Source of the DNA: Marinobacterium ramblicola
GTDB lineage: Bacteria; Pseudomonadota; Gammaproteobacteria; Pseudomonadales; Balneatricaceae
Direction: 5' to 3'
NCBI RefSeq assembly: GCF_019084545.1
Contig: NZ_JAHREP010000014.1
Location: 1 to 64,000 of the forward strand
Length of the DNA: 64,000 nt
Shown: piece after piece, positions 1-8,256 of the stretch
How positions within the stretch are numbered: position 1 is the first letter of the stretch
Layout of the letters: each line of letters starts with the position of its first letter
Notes under the pieces: generated by a model
What the model saw: the letters and a program-made list of their open reading frames with translations, nothing else
The model's database searches: none
Told to the model about the DNA's origin: nothing
Position numbers and translations under genes: made by a program

Positions 1-41
1 GGTCATCGCCAGGCACCTAATGATCCCGAAAGGGAGTGAAG

Positions 42-75
42 AACCCCGGTACCGCAAGGTATCGGGGTTTTTTGC
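42..75 (+). terminator. Rho-independent terminator of a gene left of the window
   Basis: A 12-bp stem (42-53 with 58-69, one G-T wobble) closed by a GCAA tetraloop is followed by a run of six T. It must end a plus-strand transcript whose gene lies outside the window. I see no gene in bases 1-41. Confidence 0.8.
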
Positions 76-148
76 GTCTACGCGCTGCGTGCCTGTCAGG
101 AAAATATCCGAACGTCGTAAGCGTAAGCGACCGGTGATCACAACCTTG

Positions 149-1660
149 TCAGTGATCGGTGGTGGGATTCCAGTTATGGGGTAGCAGCTCGTTGATTGCA
201 CTAGCCTTCTGGGTCGGTAACCGTGTCAGCACATCTTTCAGATAGGCATACGGCTCATGCCCGTTCAGCTTGGCGGACTGGATCAGGCTCATCACCGCAG
301 TGGCCGACGTGCCGCTGCGCAAGGGGCCGGCGAACAACCAGTTTTTCCGACCGAGCGCCCAGGGCCGGATCAGGTTCTCGATTGGGTTGTTGTCGATCGG
401 GATCGCCCCGTCATCCAGATAGCGTGTCAGCGCGGCCCAGCGCTTGAGGCTATAGTCCAAGGCATTCGCGATCGCCGTGCCGTCCGGCACTTTCAGCCGC
501 TGAGCCAGTATCCATTCATGCAGGGTTTTGAGGATCGGCTTTGAGTGCTCTTGCCGGAGCTGTTGCCGCTCATCGGCGGTCAAGTCGCGGGCATCCTGCT
601 CAACCTTGTATAGCTGCTTGATGTAGTCCACTGCTTGGCCGGCGATCTGACTCTTGCCCACCACATGCAGTTCGACGAACTTACGTCTGGCGTGGGCCAT
701 GCAGCCGATCTCGGTCATTCCCCGCTCGAAGCCCGCCTTGTAGCCGCTATAGTCATCGCAGACCAACTTGCCGGTCCAGTCACCGAGCATGTCACGCGCG
801 TGCTGGCCGGCACGCCCAGGCGCGAAGTCGTACACCACCGCCTTCAGGTCGGAGAACGCTGTGCTGGCATAGGCCCAGATATAGGCCTTGTGGGTTTTCT
901 TCTTGCCCGGAGACAGCATCGGCACCGGCGTCTCGTCCGCATGCAACACCGCTTCCTTGAGGAGCGCATCGCGCAACGCATCGACCAGTGGCTGGAGCTG
1001 TACACCACAGAGGCCGACCCACTCGGCCAGGATGGAGCGTGGCAGTGCGACACCGGCACGGGTGAAGATCTGTTCCTGTCGGTACAGCGGCAGATGATCG
1101 GCGTACTTGGCGATCAGCACTTGGGCCAACAGGCCGGTGGTCGGGATGCCCTTGTCGATCACGTGCGCCGGCATCGGCGCCTGAGTCAGCGTCTCGCAGC
1201 TATCACAGACCCATTTGCCGCGGATATGCCGCTCCACCGTGAACACGCCGGGCGTGTAATCGAGCTTCTCGCTGACATCCTCGCCGATACGCTTGAGCTG
1301 GCAGCCGCAGCGGCACTGGGTATTCTCCGGCTCATGGCGGATCTCAGTACGGGGCAGTTCAGTTGGGAGCGGTGAGCGCTTGGGCTGGCGTTTCTCCGGC
1401 CTGGCCGCCGTCGGCGCACTCAGTTGCTCAAGTTCCGCTTCGATCGCCGCAATATCGGCATCGACCACCTCGTCCAGCAGGCTGATCTGAAGCACGTTGA
1501 GGTGTTCACTACGCTGGCCGTACTTATGGCGTTTGAGCAGGGCCACTTCGTGCGTGAGTTGTCCTATTTTCAGATCGCGCTGCTGAAGGGTTTGATGACT
1601 CTGCTGAAGGGCTTGATCGCGCGCCAGGATCACCTGATCCTGCTGCTCGACACGTGTCAT
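149..1660 (-). CDS. tnpC: IS66 transposase TnpC
   Basis: This is the DDE transposase of the IS66 element. The roughly 503-residue product has the family's layout: an N-terminal coiled-coil/leucine-zipper part (to about residue 75), a zinc-finger-like CRCG...CDSC segment, and the DDE catalytic core with HADETPV, CDDYSGY and an IDNNPIEN stretch carrying the glutamate, followed by RPWALGRKNWLFAG near the C terminus. The first ATG is at 1660, but the frame stays open upstream and encodes residues typical of the family's N terminus (TPPDLSQLSAEQL). At the place where related proteins start there is an ATA codon (1724-1726), so the annotated start may be truncated. No internal frameshift is visible. 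Confidence 0.9.
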   Translation of the reverse strand: MTRVEQQDQVILARDQALQQSHQTLQQRDLKIGQLTHEVALLKRHKYGQRSEHLNVLQISLLDEVVDADIAAIEAELEQLSAPTAARPEKRQPKRSPLPTELPRTEIRHEPENTQCRCGCQLKRIGEDVSEKLDYTPGVFTVERHIRGKWVCDSCETLTQAPMPAHVIDKGIPTTGLLAQVLIAKYADHLPLYRQEQIFTRAGVALPRSILAEWVGLCGVQLQPLVDALRDALLKEAVLHADETPVPMLSPGKKKTHKAYIWAYASTAFSDLKAVVYDFAPGRAGQHARDMLGDWTGKLVCDDYSGYKAGFERGMTEIGCMAHARRKFVELHVVGKSQIAGQAVDYIKQLYKVEQDARDLTADERQQLRQEHSKPILKTLHEWILAQRLKVPDGTAIANALDYSLKRWAALTRYLDDGAIPIDNNPIENLIRPWALGRKNWLFAGPLRSGTSATAVMSLIQSAKLNGHEPYAYLKDVLTRLPTQKASAINELLPHNWNPTTDH

Positions 1661-1816
1661 CAGCTCGGCGGCTAAGTGGCGGAGTTGTTCAGCGGAGAGT
1701 TGCGAGAGATCGGGAGGCGTGCTTATGCGGGACAGTATGCCCGCGTTACGTTGGTATGGGGATGCCCGGATCGGCTAATAGCCTACTGAACCCGGCTGTG
1801 CTTGGTCAGGCAGGCG

Positions 1817-2152
1817 TCAGATGAGGGTAATCACACCTGCGGCGCCGAGTCGCTGCCAGGGCAGGCCTTGCACCAGGGCGTGCAGTTGTTCAGGCATCAG
1901 TGCCATATGATCGTCGCGCCAGATCTCGGCCCAGTGGAACTTGCCCCGGTTCAAGCGACGGGCGCAGAGCCAGATACCCAGTCCGTCATGGAGCAGTACT
2001 TTCATCCGGTTGCCGCGCTTGTTGGCGAACAGATAGGCGCAGTGAGGGCGGGCCTCACCGAACACCTTCACCACCCGAGCCAATGTCGTCTCGGGACCGG
2101 CCCGCATATCCATCGGCGTGGTGGCCAGCCAGATCTCATCAATGCGGATCAT
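1817..2152 (-). CDS. tnpB: IS66 accessory protein TnpB
   Basis: This small basic protein (about 111 residues) is the IS66 Orf2 family member needed with TnpA and TnpC for transposition; its molecular role is not settled. The sequence starts MIRIDEIWLATTPMDMRAG and contains the family's ANKRGNRMKVLLHDGLGIW segment. I chose the ATG at 2152 rather than the longer frame to 2209 because it overlaps the tnpA stop in a 4-base ATGA, which implies translational coupling and matches the usual IS66 arrangement. Confidence 0.88.
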   Translation of the reverse strand: MIRIDEIWLATTPMDMRAGPETTLARVVKVFGEARPHCAYLFANKRGNRMKVLLHDGLGIWLCARRLNRGKFHWAEIWRDDHMALMPEQLHALVQGLPWQRLGAAGVITLI

Positions 2153-2517
2153 TGCAGCAGTTCCTTGAGCCAGCGAGCACATTGGTCGGCAGCGGCGGTC
2201 GGCCAGCACACTGAGATGGAGCCTCGTGGAGTGGGGATCTCGATACGGATCTCGCCTGGTTCGTGAGCAGGGGAAGAGGCCGAAGGCGCTGAGGCATACA
2301 GCGGGAGCTTCACAAAATCGTTCGGCGCCGGGAGTCTGTTGTGTTGGAGTTCCCGTTGGCGAGCCTTACGGATCCAGGTCTGCACCTGGTTAGCATTGAG
2401 CTCATGTTCACGCGCCACCTGAGCGATAGAAGCACCTGGTTGGAGGCAGGTGGAGATCACCGCGGCTTTGAACTCAGGAGAATGGCGGCGACGCTTGCGG
2501 ATCGTGTCGGTCGTCAT
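2149..2517 (-). CDS. tnpA: IS66 DNA-binding protein TnpA
   Basis: The 122-residue product is the first gene of the IS66 operon, related to the OrfA proteins of IS3-type elements. An N-terminal helix-turn-helix is recognisable (RRRHSPEFKAAVISTCL, then IAQVAREHELNANQVQTW). The C-terminal half is proline-rich and has no motif I recognise. The gene is translationally coupled to tnpB through an ATGA overlap. Just upstream of its ATG lies a perfect 11-bp inverted repeat that may limit its translation. Confidence 0.88.
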   Translation of the reverse strand: MTTDTIRKRRRHSPEFKAAVISTCLQPGASIAQVAREHELNANQVQTWIRKARQRELQHNRLPAPNDFVKLPLYASAPSASSPAHEPGEIRIEIPTPRGSISVCWPTAAADQCARWLKELLQ

Positions 2518-2518
2518 G

Positions 2519-2552
2519 ATAAGTGCCCACTTAAAAATAGATGGGCACTTAT
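2519..2552 (-). promoter_or_regulatory. Perfect 11-bp hairpin immediately upstream of IS66 tnpA
   Basis: ATAAGTGCCCA (2519-2529) and its exact reverse complement (2542-2552) flank a 12-base AT-rich loop. The repeat ends one base before the tnpA start codon (2515-2517), so on an mRNA the purine-rich stretch that could serve as ribosome binding site lies inside the stem. Other insertion sequences use such hairpins to stop translation from read-through transcripts; that role is inferred here. Confidence 0.6.
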
Positions 2553-2713
2553 TGTTGGCGTGCTAGTCGATCGCGGGAAGATGTGTTGGCCGGACGGTTA
2601 CACATAGCACATAAAAATAGGAAAAATTCCTATATAAACCGAGCGGAAATTAGGGGAATATGCGCTTCGAGGGACGCAAGGATGCGTATTGAAAAAGCGG
2701 GATGCTTTACCTC

Positions 2714-2765
2714 ACCCCATGTCATGGAGGACATGGGCGCGGCATGGAAGCTGCGGTGGGGCTCT
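2714..2765. repeat. Two adjacent stem-loops, possible intergenic palindromic repeat
   Basis: In the gap between the IS66 element and dtd, CCCATGTC (2716-2723) pairs with GACATGGG (2730-2737) across ATGGAG. A second short stem GCGGC/GCTGC follows across ATGGAA. Stem-loops with similar ATCC/ATGG-containing loops form the larger element at 37506-37609, so both may be degenerate copies of one repeat family. The rest of 2602-2817 shows no gene. Confidence 0.4.
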
Positions 2766-2817
2766 GTTACACGGATGTGGGCAGGCCCCGACCTCCTTCT
2801 CCTAATGCGCTGTCGGC

Positions 2818-3264
2818 CTACTCGGCAGGGCTTTCCAGCATGAACGTTACCGGGCCGTCATTTTCCAGCGTGATCTGCATGTTGGCGCCAAAGCGTCCTG
2901 TGGCTACCTGGCTTAATTGATTCTTGGCCTGTGCTGCAAAGTAACGGTAGAGCTGTTCGCCATGCTCGGGTGTAGCACCTTTAGAAAAGCCGGGGCGCAG
3001 GCCTTTCCGTGTATCTGCCACCAGCGTGAATTGGGAAACCACCAGTAGGCCACCATTAGTATCCAGCAGACTGAGGTTCATGCGGCCCTCTTCGTCCGGA
3101 AATATCCGGTAGTTAAGTACTTTATGCAGCAGCTTATCTGCGCTCTGCTGAGAGTCGCTTTTTTCTACACCCAGCAGTAGCAGTACTCCTTTGCTTATTG
3201 CGCCTACTATTTCACCATCTACTCTGACATTGGCGTGGCTGACGCGCTGAATAAGTCCTTTCAT
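2818..3264 (-). CDS. dtd: D-aminoacyl-tRNA deacylase
   Basis: Dtd hydrolyses the ester bond of D-amino acids (and glycine) mischarged on tRNA, a cytoplasmic proofreading function. The 148-residue protein has the usual family length and both signature motifs: SQFTL at 77-81, carrying the catalytic threonine region, and NDGPVT at 135-140 near the C terminus, which forms the cross-subunit active site in the dimer. It starts 5 bases after the stop of pip and is probably the second gene of a pip-dtd transcript. Confidence 0.95.
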   Translation of the reverse strand: MKGLIQRVSHANVRVDGEIVGAISKGVLLLLGVEKSDSQQSADKLLHKVLNYRIFPDEEGRMNLSLLDTNGGLLVVSQFTLVADTRKGLRPGFSKGATPEHGEQLYRYFAAQAKNQLSQVATGRFGANMQITLENDGPVTFMLESPAE

Positions 3265-3269
3265 CTATC

Positions 3270-4220
3270 TTATGCCTGGCTGCGTGCGAAGTGATCGGTT
3301 GCGTTGACGAGGTTGTCGATGATCCCGGGTTCGAAAGCGGAGTGCCCGGCGTCGCGGACGATGTGCAGCTCTGCCTGAGGTAGCTGTCGATAGAGTGCGA
3401 ACGCCTGCTCTATGGGGCACACCATGTCGTAGCGCCCATGCACAATGGTGGTGGGTATTGAGCGTATCTGTTTGCAGTCTTCCAATATCTGGTTTGGCCT
3501 GAGGAACGCCTCGCTAATAAAGTAGTGCGCTTCTATGCGGGCCATGGCCAAGGCAAAATGGGGATCAGAAAAGTGGTCCACTACTTCGGGATTGGGATCC
3601 AGGGTTGAGCAGCGCCCTTCCCAGACCGACCACGCTTTCGCGGCGGCCATGCGGATCAATTCGTTATCGGATGTGAGCCGCTTGTGGTAAGCAACCAACA
3701 GATCCTGGTGTTCGGCTTCGGGGATCGGCTCCAGGTAATCCTGCCAAAAATCGGGAAAAATAGCGCTCGCGCCGCGCTGGTAGAACCAGTCAATATCCTG
3801 TTTCCGGCAGAGGAATATGCCACGTAAGATCAGGCCGCAGGCTCTGTCGGGGTGGGTTTGGGCGTATGCCAGGCTCAACGTTGAACCCCAGCTTCCCCCA
3901 AACAGCAGCCACTGCTCGATATTAAGGTGATCGCGTATCTGCTCCATATCTCCAATGAGCGCCGACGTGGTGTTGTTGTCCAGACTGGCATGTGGTGTAG
4001 AACGTCCGCAGCCGCGCTGGTCGAACAGGATGATGCGATACTTATCCGGATTGAAGAAGCGTCGATGGGTGGGTGAGCAGCCGCCGCCTGGGCCGCCATG
4101 AACGAACAGCACTGGAATCCCCGATGGATTGCCACTCTCCTCTACATACAGGGTATGACCGTCGGCGGTTGAAAGGCTGTATTCCACGTTTGGTTGTATA
4201 TCAGGGTAGAGGGTGCGCAT
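3270..4220 (-). CDS. pip: Proline iminopeptidase
   Basis: This alpha/beta-hydrolase of peptidase family S33 removes N-terminal proline from peptides in the cytoplasm. The 316-residue length fits the family. The sequence shows the oxyanion loop HGGPGGG (41-47), the DQRGCGRS motif, the nucleophile elbow GGSWGS with Ser110, an Asp in VHGRYDMVCP and the catalytic His in DAGHSAFEPG. It is the first gene of a short minus-strand unit with dtd and has no signal peptide. Confidence 0.94.
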   Translation of the reverse strand: MRTLYPDIQPNVEYSLSTADGHTLYVEESGNPSGIPVLFVHGGPGGGCSPTHRRFFNPDKYRIILFDQRGCGRSTPHASLDNNTTSALIGDMEQIRDHLNIEQWLLFGGSWGSTLSLAYAQTHPDRACGLILRGIFLCRKQDIDWFYQRGASAIFPDFWQDYLEPIPEAEHQDLLVAYHKRLTSDNELIRMAAAKAWSVWEGRCSTLDPNPEVVDHFSDPHFALAMARIEAHYFISEAFLRPNQILEDCKQIRSIPTTIVHGRYDMVCPIEQAFALYRQLPQAELHIVRDAGHSAFEPGIIDNLVNATDHFARSQA

Positions 4221-4305
4221 GCATAACTCCGTTTATCTATATCCGGCAGTCTCAGTATAAAACTAGTGCAGGGGCGGGGACAGGCGAGGATTTGGAGCGC
4301 TTATA

Positions 4306-4334
4306 CATAAAAGGCAGCCAATCGGCTGCCCTCG
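4306..4334 (-). terminator. Terminator of typA
   Basis: Read on the minus strand, GGCAGCC pairs with GGCTGCC (plus-strand 4313-4319 and 4324-4330) across a 4-base loop and is followed by TTTTATG. It lies 20 bases beyond the typA stop. Confidence 0.75.
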
Positions 4335-4354
4335 GGGTATCGCAGATTGAGGTG

Positions 4355-6172
4355 TTACGACTTTTTGGAACCGGCACGCTTGCGCTCGTTTTCCTTCAGC
4401 AGCTTCTTGCGAATGCGGATGCTGGTAGGCGTAACCTCAACCAGTTCGTCGTCCTCAATGAAGTCCAGCGCCTGCTCCAGCGAGAACTTGATCGGTGGTG
4501 TCAAGATGATGTTTTCGTCTGTACCCGAGGCGCGAACGTTGGTCAGTTGTTTGCCCTTGGTGGGGTTGACGACCAGATCGTTTGAGCGACTGTGGATACC
4601 GATAATCATCCCTTCGTAAACCTCGATGTTCGGGTCGATAAAGAGACGCCCGCGCTCCTGCAGGGCATACAGTGAATAACCCAGTGCTTTGCCCGCTACC
4701 ATGGAGACCAGGACCCCGTTGATGCGGGATACCACCTCTCCCTTGTTGACCGGCCCATAGTGGTCGAAGATCGAGGTCATGATGCCGGTGCCGGACGTCA
4801 TGGTCAGGAACTGACTGCGGAAACCGATCAGACCGCGGGACGGGATCATGAAGGTCAGTCGTACGCGGCCCTTGCCATCCACTTCCATGTTGGTCATATC
4901 GCCACGGCGCTTGCCCAGCTCTTCGATGATCGATCCCTGGTGCTGCTCCTCGACATCCAGCATGACCAGTTCGTAGGGTTCCTGGATCTGGCCGTCGATC
5001 TCTTTCTGGATGACTTCGGGACGCGATACGCCGAGCTCGAAACCTTCGCGGCGCATGCTTTCGATCAGGACCGACAGGTGCAGTTCGCCACGGCCGGAGA
5101 CTTTGAACTTCTCCGGTGAGTCGCCCGGCTCAACGCGCAGTGCCACGTTGTGGATAAGTTCTCTATCCAGTCGCTCTTTGATGTTGCGGCTGGTGACAAA
5201 CTTGCCGTCCTGGCCGGCAAAGGGTGAATCGTTGACCTGGAAGGTCATGGATACCGTTGGCTCATCGACGGACAGAGCGGGCAGAGCTTCAATGACCTCC
5301 GGATCGCACAGAGTGTCGGAGATGTTGAGTTCATCCAGTCCGGTAACGCAGATGATGTCGCCCGCCTGCGCTTCTTGCACTTCGGTGCGCTCAAGGCCGA
5401 GATAGCCCATGATCTTCAGCACGCGGCCGTTGCGGACTTTGGCATGGCTGTCGATCACTTTAACCGGAGTATTGGTGCGAATCCTGCCGCGAGTGACGCG
5501 ACCCACGCCGATAACACCGACATAGCTGTTGTAGTCCAGTGCGGAGATCTGCATCTGGAAAGGTCCGTCGGCGTCGACAATCGGAGGATGAACATGTTTG
5601 ACGATCGCTTCGAACAGCGGTGTCATGTCGTCCGCCATATCGTCGGGATCGTTGCCGGCGATGCCGTTCAGTGCTGAGGCGTAAACCACAGGGAAGTCGA
5701 GCTGCTCATCGGTCGCGCCCAGGTTGTCGAACAGATCGAAGACCTGGTCCATTACCCAGTCGGGGCGAGCGCCAGGGCGGTCGATCTTGTTGATGACGAC
5801 GATAGGATGCAGGCCTCGTGCGAAAGCCTTTTGCGTTACGAAGCGGGTCTGTGGCATGGGCCCATCGACGGCATCAACCAGCAGCAGTACAGAGTCGACC
5901 ATGGACAGTACGCGTTCAACTTCGCCGCCGAAGTCTGCGTGTCCCGGAGTGTCGACAATGTTGATGCGGTATTCGCCCCAGCGGATAGCTGTGTTTTTCG
6001 CCAGAATGGTAATACCGCGCTCGCGTTCCTGGTCGTTCGAGTCCATCACTCGCTCTGAACCTTCGTCGCGTCGAGTCAGGGTACCGGACTGCTGCAGAAG
6101 TTTGTCCACGAGTGTTGTTTTGCCATGGTCGACGTGTGCGATGATGGCGATATTTCTGAGGTTTTCGATCAC
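4355..6172 (-). CDS. typA: Translational GTPase TypA/BipA
   Basis: TypA is an EF-G-like GTPase that binds the ribosome and helps large-subunit assembly and stress adaptation. The 605-residue product has the G1 loop AHVDHGKT at 12-19, the DTPGHADF and NKIDRP motifs of the GTPase domain, then domains II, III and V and the TypA-specific C-terminal domain. The length is normal. It stands alone between pip and the divergent glnA. A perfect TATAAT is found upstream on the minus strand. Confidence 0.96.
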   Translation of the reverse strand: MIENLRNIAIIAHVDHGKTTLVDKLLQQSGTLTRRDEGSERVMDSNDQERERGITILAKNTAIRWGEYRINIVDTPGHADFGGEVERVLSMVDSVLLLVDAVDGPMPQTRFVTQKAFARGLHPIVVINKIDRPGARPDWVMDQVFDLFDNLGATDEQLDFPVVYASALNGIAGNDPDDMADDMTPLFEAIVKHVHPPIVDADGPFQMQISALDYNSYVGVIGVGRVTRGRIRTNTPVKVIDSHAKVRNGRVLKIMGYLGLERTEVQEAQAGDIICVTGLDELNISDTLCDPEVIEALPALSVDEPTVSMTFQVNDSPFAGQDGKFVTSRNIKERLDRELIHNVALRVEPGDSPEKFKVSGRGELHLSVLIESMRREGFELGVSRPEVIQKEIDGQIQEPYELVMLDVEEQHQGSIIEELGKRRGDMTNMEVDGKGRVRLTFMIPSRGLIGFRSQFLTMTSGTGIMTSIFDHYGPVNKGEVVSRINGVLVSMVAGKALGYSLYALQERGRLFIDPNIEVYEGMIIGIHSRSNDLVVNPTKGKQLTNVRASGTDENIILTPPIKFSLEQALDFIEDDELVEVTPTSIRIRKKLLKENERKRAGSKKS

Positions 6173-6205
6173 GCGGTTTTACCTGGATTGATTCTAAAGC
6201 GCAGT

Positions 6206-6211
6206 ATTATA
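6206..6211 (-). promoter_or_regulatory. Candidate -10 box of typA
   Basis: Read on the minus strand, 6211-6206 is a perfect TATAAT, 34 bases before the typA ATG. No convincing -35 box is seen at 16-18 bp, so this is a tentative sigma-70 call. Confidence 0.4.
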
Positions 6212-6366
6212 CGTAAGGGATTGCGAACAATCGATTACTAAGTGAGCATTGAGTGTCTAGCTGCATAAACCGGGCTCTCAGGTGTCGGTGATAGAGGCGA
6301 CTTTGATTAGGTTCCGGTATTATGCTGGGTGAGTCGTTGCGTGCAGGGAACATCTCGGACAGGTAA

Positions 6367-6383
6367 TGCTCCGTATTGGTGCA
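6367..6383 (+). promoter_or_regulatory. NtrC (NRI) binding site 1 upstream of glnA
   Basis: TGCTCCGTATTGGTGCA fits the 17-bp NtrC dyad (TGCACY-N5-GGTGCA) with one arm imperfect. It lies 31 bp upstream of a second similar site, three helical turns, and about 110 bp before the sigma-54 promoter at 6477-6492: the usual enhancer layout of glnA. Confidence 0.75.
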
Positions 6384-6397
6384 TTACGGTTCTTTGG

Positions 6398-6414
6398 TGG
6401 GCTATATTGGTGCA
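6398..6414 (+). promoter_or_regulatory. NtrC (NRI) binding site 2 upstream of glnA
   Basis: TGGGCTATATTGGTGCA has a perfect right half-site GGTGCA and a weak left half. Its spacing from the first site puts both on the same DNA face, which favours cooperative binding. Confidence 0.65.
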
Positions 6415-6476
6415 TTGCTGCGTGCTTGGCCTGGTCTAGGCGACCAGAAAATAGGCATTTAGCACAATTTCAGTGC

Positions 6477-6492
6477 TGGCATATAAATTGCT
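6477..6492 (+). promoter_or_regulatory. Sigma-54 promoter of glnA
   Basis: TGGCATATAAATTGCT matches the -24/-12 consensus TGGCAC-N5-TTGCW at all invariant positions (GG at 6478-6479, GC at 6490-6491). The expected start is near 6503, giving a leader of about 77 bases before the glnA ATG at 6580. No other gene is visible in the 407-bp gap 6173-6579. Confidence 0.85.
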
Positions 6493-6579
6493 TTTAGTAG
6501 TGCCATGGTTAGCTCGTTAAAAAACGTGCGGCTGAATAAGTATTAGCGTCTGGCAAATTCATCGAGTGGAGAGAGCCAA

Positions 6580-7986
6580 ATGTCAGAGAAGACTCTGAAT
6601 CTGATCAAAGAGAGCGATGCGCGCTGGGTAGACCTGCGTTTCACTGATTCCAAAGGTAAAGAACAGCACCTGACCATTCCGGTCACCGAAATCGGCGACG
6701 ACTTCTTCGAAGAAGGCAAAATGTTCGATGGTTCCTCCATCGCTGGTTGGAAGGGGATCAACGACTCCGACATGATCCTGATGCCGGATGACAGTGCCTC
6801 TGTAATGGATCCGTTCTCCGAAGATGCGACTGTTATCGTACGTTGCGACATCGTTGAACCGATGACGGGTCTGGGTTACGAGCGTGATCCGCGCTCTGTG
6901 GCCAAGCGCGCTGAAGAGTACCTGAAATCTACCGGTATCGCCGACACCGCCATGTTCGGTCCGGAGCCGGAGTTCTTCGTATTCGACTCTGTTGAGTGGC
7001 ACGCCGACATGAGCGGCTGTGGTTACACCATCCACTCAGAAGAAGCGGCTTGGGCCTCTAACCACAAGATCGAAGGCGGTAATATCGGTCACCGTCCGCG
7101 CGTCAAGGGCGGTTACTTCCCGGTTCCGCCGGTCGACTCCCTGCACGACCTGCGTGCTGCCATGTGCGACGCCATGACTGCGATGGGTCTGGCTGTCGAA
7201 GTTCACCACCACGAAGTGGCGACTGCCGGTCAGTGTGAGATCGGCGTGCGCGGCAACACCCTGGTCAAGAAGGCGGACGAAGTTCAGGTCCTGAAGTACT
7301 GCGTACACAACGTTGCGCACTCCTACGGCAAGACTGCGACCTTCATGCCGAAGCCGATCGTTGGCGACAACGGTTCTGGTATGCACGTTCACCAGTCTCT
7401 GTCTAAAGATGGTGTTAACATCTTCGCAGGCGATGCTTACGCTGGCCTGAGCGAAACTGCGCTGTACTACATCGGCGGTATCATCAAGCACGCCAAGGCG
7501 CTGAACGCTATCTGCAACCCGGGTACCAACTCCTACAAGCGTCTGGTACCGGGCTTCGAAGCGCCTGTTATGTTGGCTTATTCTGCACGTAACCGTTCCG
7601 CTTCCATCCGTATTCCGTACGTGACCAGCCCGAAAGGTCGTCGTATCGAGACCCGTTTCCCGGATCCGATCGCTAACCCGTACCTGGCTTTCGCTGCGCT
7701 GATGATGGCGGGTCTGGACGGTATCCAGAACAAGATCCACCCGGGCGATGCGGCTGACAAGGATCTGTACGATCTAGAGCCGGAAGAAGCGGCTGAGATC
7801 CCGCAGGTTTGTGCGACTCTGACCGAAGCGCTGGACGCTCTGGAAGCGGATCGCGAGTTCCTGACCCGTGGTGGTGTGTTCACCGACGACATGCTGAACG
7901 CTTACATCGCGCTGAAGCGTGAAGAGGTTCAGAAGGTCAACATGACCACTCACCCGGTTGAGTACGATCTGTACTTCTCTGTCTAA
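6580..7986 (+). CDS. glnA: Glutamine synthetase, type I
   Basis: GlnA condenses ammonia and glutamate with ATP to make glutamine and is the main ammonia-assimilating enzyme in the cytoplasm. The 468-residue product has the GSI layout: an N-terminal beta-grasp domain with [13 protein letters not shown], metal and ATP residues in [10 protein letters not shown], the catalytic stretch [16 protein letters not shown], and [17 protein letters not shown]. The adenylylation loop DLYDLEPEE near residue 400 retains its tyrosine, so control by GlnE is expected. A GGAGAG ribosome binding site precedes the ATG. Codon use is strongly biased, as in highly expressed genes. Confidence 0.98.
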   Translation: MSEKTLNLIKESDARWVDLRFTDSKGKEQHLTIPVTEIGDDFFEEGKMFDGSSIAGWKGINDSDMILMPDDSASVMDPFSEDATVIVRCDIVEPMTGLGYERDPRSVAKRAEEYLKSTGIADTAMFGPEPEFFVFDSVEWHADMSGCGYTIHSEEAAWASNHKIEGGNIGHRPRVKGGYFPVPPVDSLHDLRAAMCDAMTAMGLAVEVHHHEVATAGQCEIGVRGNTLVKKADEVQVLKYCVHNVAHSYGKTATFMPKPIVGDNGSGMHVHQSLSKDGVNIFAGDAYAGLSETALYYIGGIIKHAKALNAICNPGTNSYKRLVPGFEAPVMLAYSARNRSASIRIPYVTSPKGRRIETRFPDPIANPYLAFAALMMAGLDGIQNKIHPGDAADKDLYDLEPEEAAEIPQVCATLTEALDALEADREFLTRGGVFTDDMLNAYIALKREEVQKVNMTTHPVEYDLYFSV

Positions 7987-8004
7987 TTAGGCGGAAAGTG
8001 TAAG

Positions 8005-8035
8005 AAAAAGGGTCTCCTGTTGGAGACCCTTTTTT
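8005..8035 (+). terminator. Terminator of glnA
   Basis: A perfect 13-bp stem (8005-8017 with 8022-8034) with a TGTT loop ends in six T. It separates glnA from glnLG, so the regulators need their own promoter. Confidence 0.95.
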
Positions 8036-8108
8036 GTTGGCTGAAGATAGCGGACAGGCTGACGTCAGTTAGGTAGTGCTCAGTGTGAGTGCTAGTGCGG
8101 TTAGTTAA

Positions 8109-8125
8109 TGCACTATAATGGTGCA
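8109..8125 (+). promoter_or_regulatory. NtrC (NRI) binding site upstream of glnL
   Basis: TGCACTATAATGGTGCA is an almost ideal NtrC dyad: both half-sites TGCAC and GGTGCA are intact. It is about 85-100 bp upstream of the candidate sigma-54 promoter of glnL, suggesting autoactivation. Confidence 0.8.
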
Positions 8126-8207
8126 TTTTATAGAGATGTTGCTGCTATAAACTTGTCGAGTGCTCTGATCCTGCGCAGCTGTGGTACGTAATCGGGCGTA
8201 TGTAAAT

Positions 8208-8223
8208 TGGCTCCTAACTTGCA
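8208..8223 (+). promoter_or_regulatory. Candidate sigma-54 promoter of glnLG
   Basis: TGGCTCCTAACTTGCA matches the -24/-12 consensus with GG at 8209-8210 and GC at 8221-8222, differing from TGGCAC at the fifth base. It lies 34 bases before the glnL ATG. Confidence 0.7.
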
Positions 8224-8256
8224 TACATAAAATTCAATGAAGTAGAGAGTGAGTCG

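Larger units (their letters stand above)
123..2601 (-). mobile_element. IS66-family insertion sequence
   Basis: The element carries the three-gene set of classical IS66 elements (tnpA, tnpB, tnpC), all on the minus strand. The ends are imperfect inverted repeats: 123-144 begins GTAAGCGACCGG and the complement of 2580-2601 begins GTAACCGTCCGG, with 16 of 22 positions matching. The terminal GTAA is typical of the family. The flanking 8-mers (115-122 tcgtaagc and 2602-2609 acatagca) do not match, so no target duplication is visible. The left end also contains a tandem GTAAGC (117-122 and 123-128), so the exact edge could be 6 bases further left, but that does not restore a duplication either. 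Confidence 0.85.
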
